This document shows, piece by piece, positions 1 through 8,329 of a stretch of DNA of 64,000 nt. The notes beneath the pieces were generated by a model that did not search any database, was not told the origin of the DNA, and worked only from the letters and a program-made list of their open reading frames with translations. This DNA comes from Desulfoluna limicola (lineage in GTDB: Bacteria > Desulfobacterota > Desulfobacteria > Desulfobacterales > Desulfolunaceae), in assembly GCF_021654575.1 (NCBI RefSeq), contig NZ_AP024488.1, positions 4,239,501 through 4,303,500 of the forward strand, given 5' to 3'. Positions within the stretch are counted from its first letter, which is position 1, and each line of letters opens with the position of its first letter. Both the position numbers and the translations under genes were made by a program.

Positions 1-1
1 A

Positions 2-340
2 CCATTTATCAAAGTCATGAAGGCCCTTTCCGATCCCAGCCGGGTGAAGATTATCAAGGCCCTGCAGCATCGGTCTCTTTGCGTCTGCGAGCTCAGGGAA
101 GCACTGGGGCTGGCTCAGTCCACGGTGAGCAAGCACCTCAAGGTCCTGGAAGAAGCAGAGCTGGTGAGCTTTGAAAAAGATGGCCTGTGGGTTAACTTTC
201 AGCTCAATGACCGACCGGACAATGCGTATGCAACGGCCATGCTGGAGCAGGTCAGTGAGTGGCTGGAGACCGATAATGAGGTCAAGGAGATGCTGGAGCG
301 GCTTCCGGATATCAACAGGGAGTACATCACCCGAGGCTGA
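2..340 (+). CDS. ArsR/SmtB-family metalloregulatory repressor (5' end cut by window edge)
   Basis: Winged-helix repressor of the ArsR/SmtB family, which typically leaves its operator when it binds a metal or metalloid. The recognition-helix region LAQSTVSKHLKVLEEAELV is typical of the family. Residues LCVCEL, at about 21-26 from the first Met, match the CVC arsenite-binding motif of ArsR, so a thiophilic metalloid is the likely inducer (inference). A Met lies at base 17, but the frame stays open to the window edge with family-like residues (PFIKV) before it, so the true start is probably outside the window. It faces the same way as the permease and redox genes that follow and probably controls them, although about 490 bases separate it from the permease. 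Confidence 0.9.
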   Translation, partial: PFIKVMKALSDPSRVKIIKALQHRSLCVCELREALGLAQSTVSKHLKVLEEAELVSFEKDGLWVNFQLNDRPDNAYATAMLEQVSEWLETDNEVKEMLERLPDINREYITRG

Positions 341-353
341 CCCGTTTTTTCAT

Positions 354-420
354 GAGAAGCTTTTTGCCACTTAAACAGAAAAACAATTTTGTACTTAACC
401 CATTTGGCAAAAAGTTTCTC
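354..420. repeat. Long imperfect inverted repeat behind arsR
   Basis: Arms 354-369 and 405-420 pair at 15 of 16 positions around a 35-base A+T-rich loop. A second perfect hairpin (8-bp arms CCTGCGGG/CCCGCAGG) follows at 423-441. Neither has a clear T-run on the plus strand, so termination is possible but unproven. The rest of the gap up to 604 shows nothing recognisable. Confidence 0.5.
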
Positions 421-604
421 ACCCTGCGGGCGCCCCGCAGGAATCCAAGCTCTGCGTTAATCAAGAATCGACGTAAAAAGCTACGACTTCATCTTGATAT
501 GCCTTGATCTTGAATCCCTCCGACTACGTGAAAAAGTCGCCTGAATTGAGAGTTCGGTAGTATCAAACAGTTGCCTTGGGTCAGACTCAGCCCACGCCAA
601 ACGC

Positions 605-685
605 CATTGCGATTTGACCCGAGGAACGAGGGGCAAAGCGAGATGGCAACCCGCTTTCAAGGTGGCTCACCTTGCCGCCGGAGGC
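605..685 (+). repeat. Composite intergenic element, right half (A' arm)
   Basis: The segment runs from GATTTGACCCGAGGAACGAG to the right-hand border GCCGCCGGAGGC at 674-685, including the hairpin CAAGGTG-GCT-CACCTTG. It is the right half of the window-wide element and lies upstream of the permease gene. No left half is visible. Confidence 0.85.
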
Positions 686-833
686 AATTTTTCAGCAGTA
701 CAAGGCCACACTGGCCTCAAATATATCGACACATGGCAATACATAGGAACACTAACCCCGACGGTCGCGCACTGTCCGGCACCGAACAAAAGGGTGCCGG
801 GGAACCACACCGCCACCATCATGGAAACCTGTT

Positions 834-1997
834 ATGAAAGAACGTACAAAACTCGCCTGGATCGTTGGCCTCTACCTCGCCGTCTACTTCATGCCCTGGT
901 CCTCCCCCACCATTCGTCAGGCGGGCATGGAAGCCTTTCTGATGCTGCAGGAGTACGCACAGCTGCATGTTCTCACCTGCCTGGTGCCTGCATTCTTCAT
1001 TGCCGGCGCCATCAGCGTCTTCATCTCCCAGGCCGCGGTGCTGAAGTACTTCGGCGCCCAGGCGAAAAAAGCCCTCGCCTACTCTGTTGCCTCGGTCTCC
1101 GGAGCGGTCCTTGCGGTCTGTTCCTGCACAGTCCTGCCCCTGTTCGCCGGCATCTACTCACGGGGCGCGGGCATCGGCCCGGCCACAGCCTTTCTCTATT
1201 CAGGGCCCGCCATCAACGTGCTGGCGATCATCCTCACCGGCCGGATTCTCGGCTGGCAGATGGGCCTCGCCCGTGCCATCGGCGCCATCTGCTTTGCATT
1301 GGTCATCGGCCTTCTCATGGCCTTTTTCTTTCGAAAAGATGACGCGGCTCGCGCCACAGGCCCCATGCACCTCCCCGATGAGGAAGAGACCCGAAGCCTC
1401 GGCCAGAACAGCCTCGTCATGGCCGTCATGGTCCTCATCCTCGTGTTCGCCGCCTTTGCCAAGCCCGGCGCTGACGAAGGCATCGTTTGGCAGACCATTT
1501 TCAAAACCAAATGGTATATTACAGGTGGCCTTCTCCTCGTCCTCGGCTGGATGCTTAAGCAATGGTTTGACAGCGACGAACGCACCGACTGGGTGGACTC
1601 CTCCTGGGGCTTCATGAAGCAGATCTTTCCCATGCTGGCCATCGGTGTTCTGGCGGCGGGCTTCCTCCTGGGACGCCCCGGCCACCCGGCCCTTATCCCC
1701 GAAGAGTGGATCGCACGGCTCGTGGGCGGAAACTCCTTTTCCGCAAACCTCTTTGCCTCCCTCTCCGGCGCCCTCATGTACTTCGCCACCCTCACCGAGA
1801 TCCCCATCCTCCAGGGACTCATGGGTTCCGGCATGGGCAAAGGCCCGGCACTGGCCCTGCTCCTTGCAGGCCCGGCCCTGTCCCTGCCCAACATGATCGT
1901 CATCAGCGGGGTCATGGGCGTGAAAAAGACATCCGTCTTCGTCGCCATCGTGGTGGTCATGTCCACCATCGCCGGCATGATCTACGGGGCTATTTAA
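834..1997 (+). CDS. ArsP/YraQ-type permease (DUF318 family)
   Basis: Polytopic membrane protein of 387 residues, with about eight to ten hydrophobic segments, of the family that includes ArsP (organoarsenical efflux) and YraQ. The family signature CSCTVLPLFAG sits at residues 96-106, followed by GPAINVLAI. A long hydrophilic loop lies near residues 165-190. The second half repeats the pattern, with GPALSLPNMIVI near the end. In many genomes this permease is accompanied by an ArsR repressor, a small redox protein with a CxxC motif and CcdA, which is also the order here. Substrate unproven; arsenical or another thiophilic compound is inferred from the ArsR CVC motif. The start is the first ATG after the repeat; the preceding GGAAACC is only a weak ribosome site. 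Confidence 0.88.
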   Translation: MKERTKLAWIVGLYLAVYFMPWSSPTIRQAGMEAFLMLQEYAQLHVLTCLVPAFFIAGAISVFISQAAVLKYFGAQAKKALAYSVASVSGAVLAVCSCTVLPLFAGIYSRGAGIGPATAFLYSGPAINVLAIILTGRILGWQMGLARAIGAICFALVIGLLMAFFFRKDDAARATGPMHLPDEEETRSLGQNSLVMAVMVLILVFAAFAKPGADEGIVWQTIFKTKWYITGGLLLVLGWMLKQWFDSDERTDWVDSSWGFMKQIFPMLAIGVLAAGFLLGRPGHPALIPEEWIARLVGGNSFSANLFASLSGALMYFATLTEIPILQGLMGSGMGKGPALALLLAGPALSLPNMIVISGVMGVKKTSVFVAIVVVMSTIAGMIYGAI

Positions 1998-2002
1998 AAA
2001 CA

Positions 2003-2346
2003 GCCTCCGGCGGGCAGGGGATGATCCCCTGCACCCCATATGGCACCCGGTGCGCTTCGCGCTCTCCGGGTGCACAACGGGTGGTGGTCATTCACGCGTT
2101 GTGAAAAGTTCAAGCTGCATTTTTTGAACGATCAAGAAATTGCACAGGCACTCTGAAGCCCTTGGCTGGGGGGGATTCCGGGGAGTCGGAACTGATAAGT
2201 TTGCCAGTCCTCCTGCTCAAGCGCTTGTTACGGACATAGCAGACCTTCAGACTACACGCGAATGCGACCGCGAGGGCCCCTGAATAACAGAACCCGATGC
2301 GCATTCGCAATCAGCTTTCAAGGTGGCTCACCTTGCCGCCGGAGGC
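2003..2346. repeat. Composite intergenic element bounded by inverted ends
   Basis: The left border GCCTCCGGCGGGC begins 6 bases after the permease stop and is followed by the hairpin CAGGGGATGATCCCCTG (D-type arm). The right border GCCGCCGGAGGC ends at 2346, preceded by GCATTCGCAATCAGCTTTCA and the CAAGGTG/CACCTTG hairpin. The middle contains a second small palindrome (CACCCGG...CCGGGTG around 2044-2073). This fills the gap between the permease and the redox genes. Confidence 0.8.
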
Positions 2347-2379
2347 TTTTTCACATTCATTCAACAAAGGAGAACCATC

Positions 2380-2613
2380 ATGAACATCAAAGTATTGGGA
2401 CCTGGATGCACCAAGTGCAGCAAGGCCGAAGCCATTGTAAAAGAAGCCGTAGCTGAAGCAGGGGTGGATGCCACCGTGGAAAAAGTCACCGACCTTCTGG
2501 CCATTGGCTCTTACGGCGTATTCGGAACGCCGGCTGTTGTGGTGAACGAAGAGGTAAAAAGCGTGGGCAAGGTGCCCAAAAAAGAAGACGTGATCAAGTG
2601 GATTACGGCCTAA
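2380..2613 (+). CDS. Small redox-active thioredoxin-fold protein
   Basis: Protein of 77 residues with the CxxC motif CTKC at C10-C13 and the cis-proline region FGTPAVVV at residues 48-55. This matches the 'redox-active disulfide protein 2' family, cytosolic because no signal peptide is present. The frame is open further upstream into the repeat, but the ATG at 2380 has a strong AAAGGAGA site 7 bases before it and gives the normal family length. It is the first of three plus-strand genes (2380-3639) enclosed by repeat borders. A role in passing electrons for reduction of the permease substrate or a partner protein is inferred from this recurrent neighbourhood. Confidence 0.9.
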   Translation: MNIKVLGPGCTKCSKAEAIVKEAVAEAGVDATVEKVTDLLAIGSYGVFGTPAVVVNEEVKSVGKVPKKEDVIKWITA

Positions 2614-2700
2614 TTATCGGGTAATATTTCGTTTCACGCTTGGCCGGTATCACAACGTAGCATTACAGACACTCCACCCAAACACACATGGAGGCCTGCC

Positions 2701-3222
2701 ATGATTCTGACCGGATACACCAAACGCCTGACACGACCCGAGTGCAACCACGAATTTGAATCCCTGCACTGCATTGCCGAGCTTCATGACGACATCTCCG
2801 AGGTGCTGCCCTACCTCAATGCTGAGCTGGGCGGCACCCACTACGTGGTGGACCCGCCGCAGGTGATGTTTCATCACCTGGGCCGGATCATCAAGGTCAG
2901 CGGCAGAGAGATCGCCATCAATGCGCTGACCGACGAAGCCCAGGCCGACCAGATTCTCACCTGGCTGGTCAACGAGATCAATGAGACCTGGGCCAATCGC
3001 GAGAGCATTGAGCCACGATACAAGGGAAAGGATCGTCCCATCCTCATGGAGATCCTCAAGCGCCTGCCCAAAACCAACTGCAAAGCCTGCGGCCAACCCA
3101 CCTGCATGGTGTTCGCCGCCCAGGTCGTGGAGGGAGGCCGCACCCCGTCGCAGTGCCCGGAGTTAAGCCCGGAAAAAAGAGACGAACTGGAGAACTACCT
3201 GGCCGATTTTGACGTCAGCTGA
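2701..3222 (+). CDS. Fe-S cluster (PF04060-type) protein
   Basis: Protein of 173 residues. The C-terminal part carries CKACGQPTC followed 16 residues later by another Cys (SQCPEL), the C-x2-C-x4-C-xn-C pattern of the PF04060 [4Fe-4S] domain found in corrinoid Fe-S proteins and Rnf/CODH partners. The first 110 residues form an alpha/beta domain that I cannot assign beyond hypothetical Fe-S proteins of anaerobes. GGAGG lies 6 bases before the ATG. It sits between two thioredoxin-like genes, which suggests a redox carrier role in this operon; the exact reaction is unknown. Confidence 0.8.
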   Translation: MILTGYTKRLTRPECNHEFESLHCIAELHDDISEVLPYLNAELGGTHYVVDPPQVMFHHLGRIIKVSGREIAINALTDEAQADQILTWLVNEINETWANRESIEPRYKGKDRPILMEILKRLPKTNCKACGQPTCMVFAAQVVEGGRTPSQCPELSPEKRDELENYLADFDVS

Positions 3223-3264
3223 TTACAAGAGAACCGCCAACCACACACCTTATGGGGGGAAACC

Positions 3265-3639
3265 ATGAAGCGACTCATTCTCATTTTCACCATCCTGATC
3301 TGCCTTTCAACCGCCCCGACATTTGCCGATACAGCAGCCATCCCCGAGGTCCCCACCAAAGGCATGGTCACCATGCTCGACCTGGGCGCCCACAAATGCG
3401 TCCCCTGCAAAATGATGGCACCCATCATCACCGATCTCCAGAAAGAGTACAAAGGCAAGGCCTCCATCATCTTCATCGACGTGTGGGAAAACCGAGCCGA
3501 GGCAGGCAAGTACGGCATCCGATCCATCCCCACCCAGATCTTCTACAACAAAGAAGGCAAAGAGGTGAAACGCCACGTCGGCTTCATGGACAAAAAGAGC
3601 ATCGTTGCCGTCCTGACAGAGCTTGGGGTTACCGAATAA
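3265..3639 (+). CDS. Exported thioredoxin-family protein
   Basis: Protein of 124 residues beginning with a Sec signal peptide (MKRLILIFTILICLSTAPTF, cleavage probably after ADTA or TFA). The active-site motif CVPC is at C45-C48, with the conserved cis-Pro segment RSIPTQIFYN. It should therefore work outside the cytoplasmic membrane. A GGGGGAAA site precedes the ATG. CcdA, encoded about 900 bases downstream, is the usual electron supplier for such extracytoplasmic thioredoxins, so the two probably form a relay (inference from family knowledge). Confidence 0.9.
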   Translation: MKRLILIFTILICLSTAPTFADTAAIPEVPTKGMVTMLDLGAHKCVPCKMMAPIITDLQKEYKGKASIIFIDVWENRAEAGKYGIRSIPTQIFYNKEGKEVKRHVGFMDKKSIVAVLTELGVTE

Positions 3640-3654
3640 AGACTCAAAAAAATG

Positions 3655-3741
3655 GCCTCCGGCGGCGAGGTGAGCCACCTCGAAAGCTTGTTGCCGTTGC
3701 GCTTTGCCCCTCGTTCCTCGGGTCAAATCGCAACGGCCATT
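3655..3741 (+). repeat. Composite element, A arm
   Basis: Begins GCCTCCGGCGGC 16 bases after the thioredoxin stop, then hairpin CGAGGTG-AGC-CACCTCG, then the long hairpin CCGTTGCG ... CGCAACGG around GCCCCTCGTTCCTCGGGTC. The stem sequence differs from the common GCGGATG/CATCCGC version, but both sides changed together. Confidence 0.85.
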
Positions 3742-3869
3742 TATAAACAGTCACCTATGATTTATTATAGCCTGTTGAATAAACAACCCGATTTCGAGAT
3801 CTGATTACCATTCTTTTTCAACCATGTCTGATTGACCAAGGGACAAGCGTTCATTCAGAATATACCCTG

Positions 3870-4020
3870 TAGGGTGGGCAAAGGTAGTGCCGTGCCCATC
3901 GCGGGTGGTGATAACCGCCATGCCGGGAGAGGATGTCAGGGTGCCGATACTTCGGCCAATAGCCTCGGTAGAGATTAATTCACCAATGATGGGCACGCTC
4001 CGCGCTTTGCCCATCCTACG
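3870..4020. repeat. Pair of inverted TAGGGTGGGCA-type repeats
   Basis: GTAGGGTGGGCAAAGG at 3870-3885 and the opposing GCTTTGCCCATCCTAC ending at about 4019 bracket about 150 bases. The same motif (CGCTTTACCCATCCTAC) occurs again at about 33198-33214. The reverse strand is open for 69 codons here, but composition and lack of a ribosome site argue against a gene. The rest of the 3740-4310 gap shows nothing assignable. Confidence 0.6.
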
Positions 4021-4311
4021 AGGCCGCCGTCACGCCACCGGTGTCGGTGAAATTCGTGTCAGCAATGGACGAAGGAGATTACCGGAACCCATGGCTGTGA
4101 ATAAGAGGTAATCAATTTTCGAAATGTATCGCACCTGAGTGGTTTATCGAGGAGCCGAGGAAGACGATAAGGGATGTCTCATCACTGCCATACACCACGG
4201 CGCAGCCCGTCAACACATGGCAGCGACTAAATACCGAAAGCAGCAAGCATTCTCGAACCTGTGATACTGTACCCTCAGCCCTGCGAAGCTTGTGACAATG
4301 CCTGCGCAATC

Positions 4312-4448
4312 ATCAACATTGGAGGCGGGCGCAGCCCGCGGCAAAGGCGAATGCAATTTGGCCCGAGGAACGAGGGACAAAGTGCATTCGCAATCAGCTT
4401 TCGAGGTGCTTTTGCCTAAGTGGCTTCGCCACCCTCGCCGCCGGAGGC
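4312..4448 (+). repeat. Composite element, right half with C-type arm
   Basis: GGGCGCAGCCCG, then the hairpin arms GCGAATGCA ... TGCATTCGC around CCCGAGGAACGAGGGAC, then CAATCAGCTTTCGAGGTG and the border GCCGCCGGAGGC (4437-4448). A 25-base insertion splits the usual AGGTG-CACCT hairpin. It lies 75 bases before the CcdA start. Confidence 0.8.
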
Positions 4449-4523
4449 TTGCTTTCAGCTTTTCCTGTGAACCCACTGAGGCCCTATGCTACGCCTCTCT
4501 TACCCAACGATGGGAGCCCCAAC

Positions 4524-5225
4524 ATGCTCTACGACCTTCTCACCACCGTCAACGCCTGGATGGGCGACACCCTTGCTCTGGCCCTTCTGGGCAGTTTTCT
4601 CTGGGGCATGGTGAGCGTTCTTCTCTCGCCCTGTCACATGGCCTCCATCCCCCTTATCGTGGGGTACGTGGCCGGACAGGATGAAGCGCTCAAGGCCCGA
4701 AGTGCCGCCAGGTACGCCATTGTGTTCACCATCGGGCTTTTTATCACCATCGCTCTTCTGGGCGTCGTCTGCACCTTTCTGGGGCGCATGATGGGCGAGG
4801 TGAGTCCTTACTGGACGCTGCTTATCGGTGGGATCCTCATCTGGGTGGCCTTGGACATGCTCGGGGTCCAGGCCTGCTCCCTGTCCGGCGGGGCCCTGTC
4901 AAAGCTTCAGGTCCGGGGGCTTTCCGGTGCGTTTATCCTGGGCCTTGCCTACGGCATCCTTTCCGGGTCCTGCACCTTCGGCTTTATGGCGCCGATCCTG
5001 GCCGTCATCACCATCCAGGAAAAGGTTGCCACCGGCCTTCTGCTCATCTTAGCCTTTGGTATCGGCCACTGCGCCCCCATCGCCGTGGCGGGTTCCAGCA
5101 CGGCCCTGATCCGTCGCATCCTCACGAACCAGAGCTTCCAGAACGGCAGCCTGTGGTTTAAAAAAGGGGCTGGGGTCATCGTGGGTGGCTTGGGGTGCTA
5201 TTTCATTGTGAGACCATTTATTTAA
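4524..5225 (+). CDS. ccdA: CcdA/DsbD-type thiol electron transporter
   Basis: Membrane protein of 233 residues with about six hydrophobic segments. The two cysteines expected for CcdA transport of electrons across the membrane are C37 in SPCHMASIPL and C150 in GSCTFGFMAPIL. The family moves reducing power from cytosolic thioredoxin to extracytoplasmic thioredoxins. The frame is open upstream through the repeat, but GGGAG followed by ATG at 4524 gives the normal start. Its likely partners are the exported thioredoxin at 3265 and the small CTKC protein at 2380. Confidence 0.88.
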   Translation: MLYDLLTTVNAWMGDTLALALLGSFLWGMVSVLLSPCHMASIPLIVGYVAGQDEALKARSAARYAIVFTIGLFITIALLGVVCTFLGRMMGEVSPYWTLLIGGILIWVALDMLGVQACSLSGGALSKLQVRGLSGAFILGLAYGILSGSCTFGFMAPILAVITIQEKVATGLLLILAFGIGHCAPIAVAGSSTALIRRILTNQSFQNGSLWFKKGAGVIVGGLGCYFIVRPFI

Positions 5226-5264
5226 AAGCCACAACCAACCCCAAATGGTGTGCAAAGCAAAAAT

Positions 5265-5350
5265 GCCTCCGGCAGCAAGGTGTGCCACCTTGAAAGCTGG
5301 TTGCGGGCGCGCTTTGCCCCTCGTGCCTCGGGTCAAATCACATCCGCATT
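5265..5350 (+). repeat. Composite element, A arm
   Basis: GCCTCCGGCAGC, hairpin CAAGGTG-TGC-CACCTTG, then GCGGGCG ... CATCCGC around CCCCTCGTGCCTCGGGTC. It starts 39 bases after the CcdA stop. Between it and the tandem array lie a partial B-type arm (GACCTGTTTGTTC) and the outer end motif AGCTGAATAGTTAC at 5455-5468. Confidence 0.85.
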
Positions 5351-5470
5351 TAAAGCAAAATTCATTCAAGGACATTTTTTAAGACCTGTTTGTTCCCCCC
5401 CCCTCTTTCAGATCAGGCAAAGCTTGCCCCCCGGCGGGGCCACCAGAGGCACAAGCTGAATAGTTACACT

Positions 5471-5913
5471 GGTCTCTTCTCAAAAACGGTCGCAATCCCT
5501 TACCTTCCTCGCGAACGCCTCAAAAATGATTGCATCACGGCGACCTCCACGCATTCGCCACAGGGTTTCCAGGTGCCCCCACCTGGCCGCCGGAGGCACA
5601 AGCTATCGTTACGCAAAAAAATGAAACAGGTCTCTTCTCAAAAACGGTCGCAATCCCTTACCTTCCTCGCGAATGCCCCAAAAATGATTGCATCACGGCG
5701 ACCTCCACGCATTCGCCACAGGGTTTCCAGGTGCCCCCACCTGGCCGCCGGAGGCACAAGCTATCGTTACGCAAAAAAATGAAACAGGTCTCTTCTCAAA
5801 AACGGTCGCAATCCCTTACCTTCCTCGCGAATGCCCCAAAAATGATTGCATCACGGCGACCTCCACGCATTCGCCACAGGGTTTCCAGGTGCCCCCACCT
5901 GGCCGCCGGAGGC
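5471..5913. repeat. 158-bp tandem repeat, 2.8 copies, derived from the element
   Basis: Copies start at 5471, 5629 and 5787 with GGTCTCTTCTCAAAAACGG and are nearly identical (the first differs at a few bases). Each ends with the hairpin CCAGGTGCCCCCACCTGG and border GCCGCCGGAGGC. The first two continue with CACAAGCTATCGTTACGC; the third stops at the border. The period is not a multiple of three, and the frames that stay open are accidental. Near-identity suggests a recent duplication. A diverged single copy lies at about 34610-34714. Confidence 0.9.
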
Positions 5914-5944
5914 TCGCTTTTTCAAAGCCCTTTAACCAAAACAC

Positions 5945-5985
5945 AAAAAATCCCCTCCGCCGGAAACAGGCGCGAGGGGATTTTT
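5945..5985. terminator. Bidirectional intrinsic terminator
   Basis: Stem AAAAATCCCCTC/GAGGGGATTTTT with an internal GCC/GGC pair, A-run on one side and T-run on the other. It lies 31 bases beyond the stop of the minus-strand SDR gene and should end that operon. Confidence 0.85.
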
Positions 5986-6015
5986 CATAGGGGAGACTGT
6001 ATGTGGGAGCGTATC

Positions 6016-6735
6016 TTACAGCCTCAACCCACCGTTTACTGAAAGACAGTGACCTGTGATAAAGGAGGCCTCATCCGATGCCAGGAAGAGGCAGGCATTG
6101 GCAATCTCTTCGGGCTCACCGAGGCGGCCCAGCATGGTCTTCTGGCGAATGGGATCCAGCACTTTATCGGGAACGGTCTTCATCATCTCGGTATTGATGT
6201 ATCCCGGCGCCAGGGAGTTCACCCTCACGTTGGCACCTTTCCGGGCAAACTCTTTGGCCCAGCTTTTGGCCATGGCGATTACGCCCGCTTTTGTGGCGGC
6301 GTAGTTCGTCTGACCCACGTTGCCGTACTCGCCCACCACCGATGAAATGTTCACGATGGAGCCTGTGCCCTGATCGATCATCAGGGGGGCCACCAGCTGG
6401 GTGAGGTTAAAGACCCCCTTCAGGTTCACGTCACACACTAGGTCCCACATCTCCTCGGTCATGTTCTGGAGCAGGCCGTCCCGTGTGATACCGGCGTTGT
6501 TGATGAGCACATCGATCTTGCCGAATGTCCCCACGATATCCGCAACGAACGCTTTGAGACCGTCCCGGTCGGTGACGTTGCAGGTGTATCCGAAGACGCC
6601 TTCGCAGGTGTAGTCGGGTTTGGTCATGTCCACCGCGATGACGGTGGCGCCCTCTCCTGCAAAGGTCTCTGCGATGACTCGCCCGATGCCTTGTGCGCCA
6701 CCGGTGACGATGGCTGTTTTTCCACTCAATCTCAT
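6016..6735 (-). CDS. SDR-family 3-oxoacyl-/acetoacetyl-CoA reductase
   Basis: Classical short-chain dehydrogenase of 239 residues: cofactor motif TGGAQGIG (11-18), NNAG (79-82), catalytic S132, Y145 and K149 (YAATK), and PGYINTEM after the active site. It resembles FabG/PhaB enzymes that reduce 3-oxoacyl thioesters with NAD(P)H. The ATG at 6735 was preferred over one four codons earlier because GGAGG lies 5 bases before it; this start is one base beyond the CoA-transferase stop, so the two are translationally coupled. The CoA-transferase context suggests interconversion of acetoacetyl-CoA and 3-hydroxybutyryl-CoA or a similar pair (inference) rather than fatty-acid synthesis. Confidence 0.88.
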   Translation of the reverse strand: MRLSGKTAIVTGGAQGIGRVIAETFAGEGATVIAVDMTKPDYTCEGVFGYTCNVTDRDGLKAFVADIVGTFGKIDVLINNAGITRDGLLQNMTEEMWDLVCDVNLKGVFNLTQLVAPLMIDQGTGSIVNISSVVGEYGNVGQTNYAATKAGVIAMAKSWAKEFARKGANVRVNSLAPGYINTEMMKTVPDKVLDPIRQKTMLGRLGEPEEIANACLFLASDEASFITGHCLSVNGGLRL

Positions 6736-6736
6736 A

Positions 6737-8311
6737 TTATCCTCCACTTGTGTTGCTGGATGGTGTTTCCAGGGTCAGTCCCATGAGCCCGGGCTGAAAA
6801 ATGGCCGGATTCATGGTTTTCAGGGGCTCGGCAATGGCGGGTTTGAAGCCCATGTGCCGCAGAATGTCTTTTTCAAGGTCCATACCGGGGGCGATCTCCG
6901 TTAAGGTGAGCCCCTCTTCCGTCAGTTCAAACACGGCCCGCTCGGTGACGTAGACCACCTGCTGACCCATACGGTAGGCGTACTCACCCGAGAAGGTGAC
7001 CTGTTCCACCGCCTCCAGAAACTTACTGCTCCGCCCCTCCTCATCGATGATCAGCTTTCCGTCGGCCACAGACGTCTTCAAGCCGCCCACGGTAAAGGTG
7101 CCGCAATAGACCACCTTGCCGGCATTCTGGGAGATATTGATAAATCCCCCGCAGCCGGGCACTTTCGTACCGAACCGAGAGACGTTCACGTCCCCTTTGC
7201 GGTCGCACTGGGCAAGGCCCAGAAAGGCCACATCCAGGCCACCGCCGTCGTAAAAATCAAATTGTGCCGGCTGATCGATAATGGCCGAGGGGTTGATGGC
7301 GGCCCCGAAGCTCAGGCCGCCTGCAGGCACGCCTCCGATGGCCCCGGCCTCGGTGGTGAGCACCAGGTTGGTGGCCCCCTCTTCATTGGCCACCATGGAG
7401 ACCCCTTCGGGCATGCCGATCCCCAGATTCACGATGGCATCGGGGACCAGCTCCATGGCCGCGCGGCGGGCGATGATCTTGCGCTCGCCCAGAGGCAAGG
7501 GAGGAATGCTCTTGCTGGGAATGCGGATCTCACGTGAGTAGGCGGGGTTGTACTGCTCGGCAAAGGTCTGCATGTGCTCGCCGGGCTCCGCCTCCACGAT
7601 GGCATCCACGTAGATTCCTGGAATGCCCACCCGCCTGTGGTCCAGGGTCCCGTTTTCCACCACGCGCTCCACCTGAAGGATCACCTTGCCGCCGGAGTTT
7701 TTTGCGGCCTGGGCAATGGCCAGCATCTCAAGGGTCAGGGCCTCCTTTTCAAAGGTGCAGTTGCCCTCACTGTCCGCATAGGTCCCGCGGATCAAGGCCA
7801 CATCGATGGGAAGGGCGTGGTAGAGAAGCCACTCTTCACCCCGGATGTTCACCAGCTCCACAAGATCCTTTCGGGTCACCTCGTTGAGCTTGCCGCCGTC
7901 CATGCGGGGGTCCACAAAGGTGTGCATCCCCACCTTGGTGAGCACCCCGGGCTTTCCGGCGGCAATCTCCCGGTAAAGATGGGAGATGGCCCCTTGGGGA
8001 AAGTTGTAGGCTTCGATCTTGTTCGCAAGGGCCAGGGTCCCCAGCTTGGGTGCAAGTCCCCAATGGCCGCCGATGACCCGCCGAACCAGCCCCTCGTGGC
8101 CGAAATGGTTCAGGCCGCGCTCCTTTCCGTCGCCCTGGCCCGCTGCGTAGATCAGCGTCAAGTCTGTGGGCAACCCGGTGCTGAGAAACATCTCCTTCAC
8201 ACCCCGGGACAACGCCTCGGGATGCATGTTTCCCACAAACCCGCCTGTGGCCACAGTGTCCCCGGATTTAATAAGGGAAACGGCTTCGTTTAGAGTTACC
8301 TGCTTAGACAT
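6737..8311 (-). CDS. Class I acyl-CoA:acetate/3-ketoacid CoA-transferase
   Basis: Fused alpha-beta CoA-transferase of 524 residues, the YdiF/propionate-CoA-transferase architecture. N-terminal GGFVG and AAGQGDGKERG belong to the alpha part; the beta part has NLGIGMPEGV and the catalytic segment TTEAGAIGGVPAGG with E321 as the predicted CoA-thioester glutamate. It moves CoA between short-chain acyl-CoA and a free carboxylate, so it can activate a substrate brought in by the neighbouring permease without ATP. AGGAG lies 7 bases before the start. It is the third gene of a four-gene operon and has a longer paralogue at 42306-44291. Confidence 0.92.
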   Translation of the reverse strand: MSKQVTLNEAVSLIKSGDTVATGGFVGNMHPEALSRGVKEMFLSTGLPTDLTLIYAAGQGDGKERGLNHFGHEGLVRRVIGGHWGLAPKLGTLALANKIEAYNFPQGAISHLYREIAAGKPGVLTKVGMHTFVDPRMDGGKLNEVTRKDLVELVNIRGEEWLLYHALPIDVALIRGTYADSEGNCTFEKEALTLEMLAIAQAAKNSGGKVILQVERVVENGTLDHRRVGIPGIYVDAIVEAEPGEHMQTFAEQYNPAYSREIRIPSKSIPPLPLGERKIIARRAAMELVPDAIVNLGIGMPEGVSMVANEEGATNLVLTTEAGAIGGVPAGGLSFGAAINPSAIIDQPAQFDFYDGGGLDVAFLGLAQCDRKGDVNVSRFGTKVPGCGGFINISQNAGKVVYCGTFTVGGLKTSVADGKLIIDEEGRSSKFLEAVEQVTFSGEYAYRMGQQVVYVTERAVFELTEEGLTLTEIAPGMDLEKDILRHMGFKPAIAEPLKTMNPAIFQPGLMGLTLETPSSNTSGG

Positions 8312-8329
8312 ATCAGTCTCCTTCGCGCC

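Noticed and set aside
423..441. Palindrome CCTGCGGG/CCCGCAGG as arsR terminator
   Set aside because: No T-run follows on the plus strand.
3805..4014. Minus-strand frame of 69 codons
   Set aside because: It is built from the inverted TGGGCA repeats and lacks a ribosome site.
5471..5913. Tandem array as a CRISPR
   Set aside because: The whole 158-bp unit is repeated without unique spacers and no cas genes are present.
5390..6042. Overlapping open frames of 100-170 codons
   Set aside because: They read through the 158-bp tandem repeats in changing frames and have no ribosome sites.
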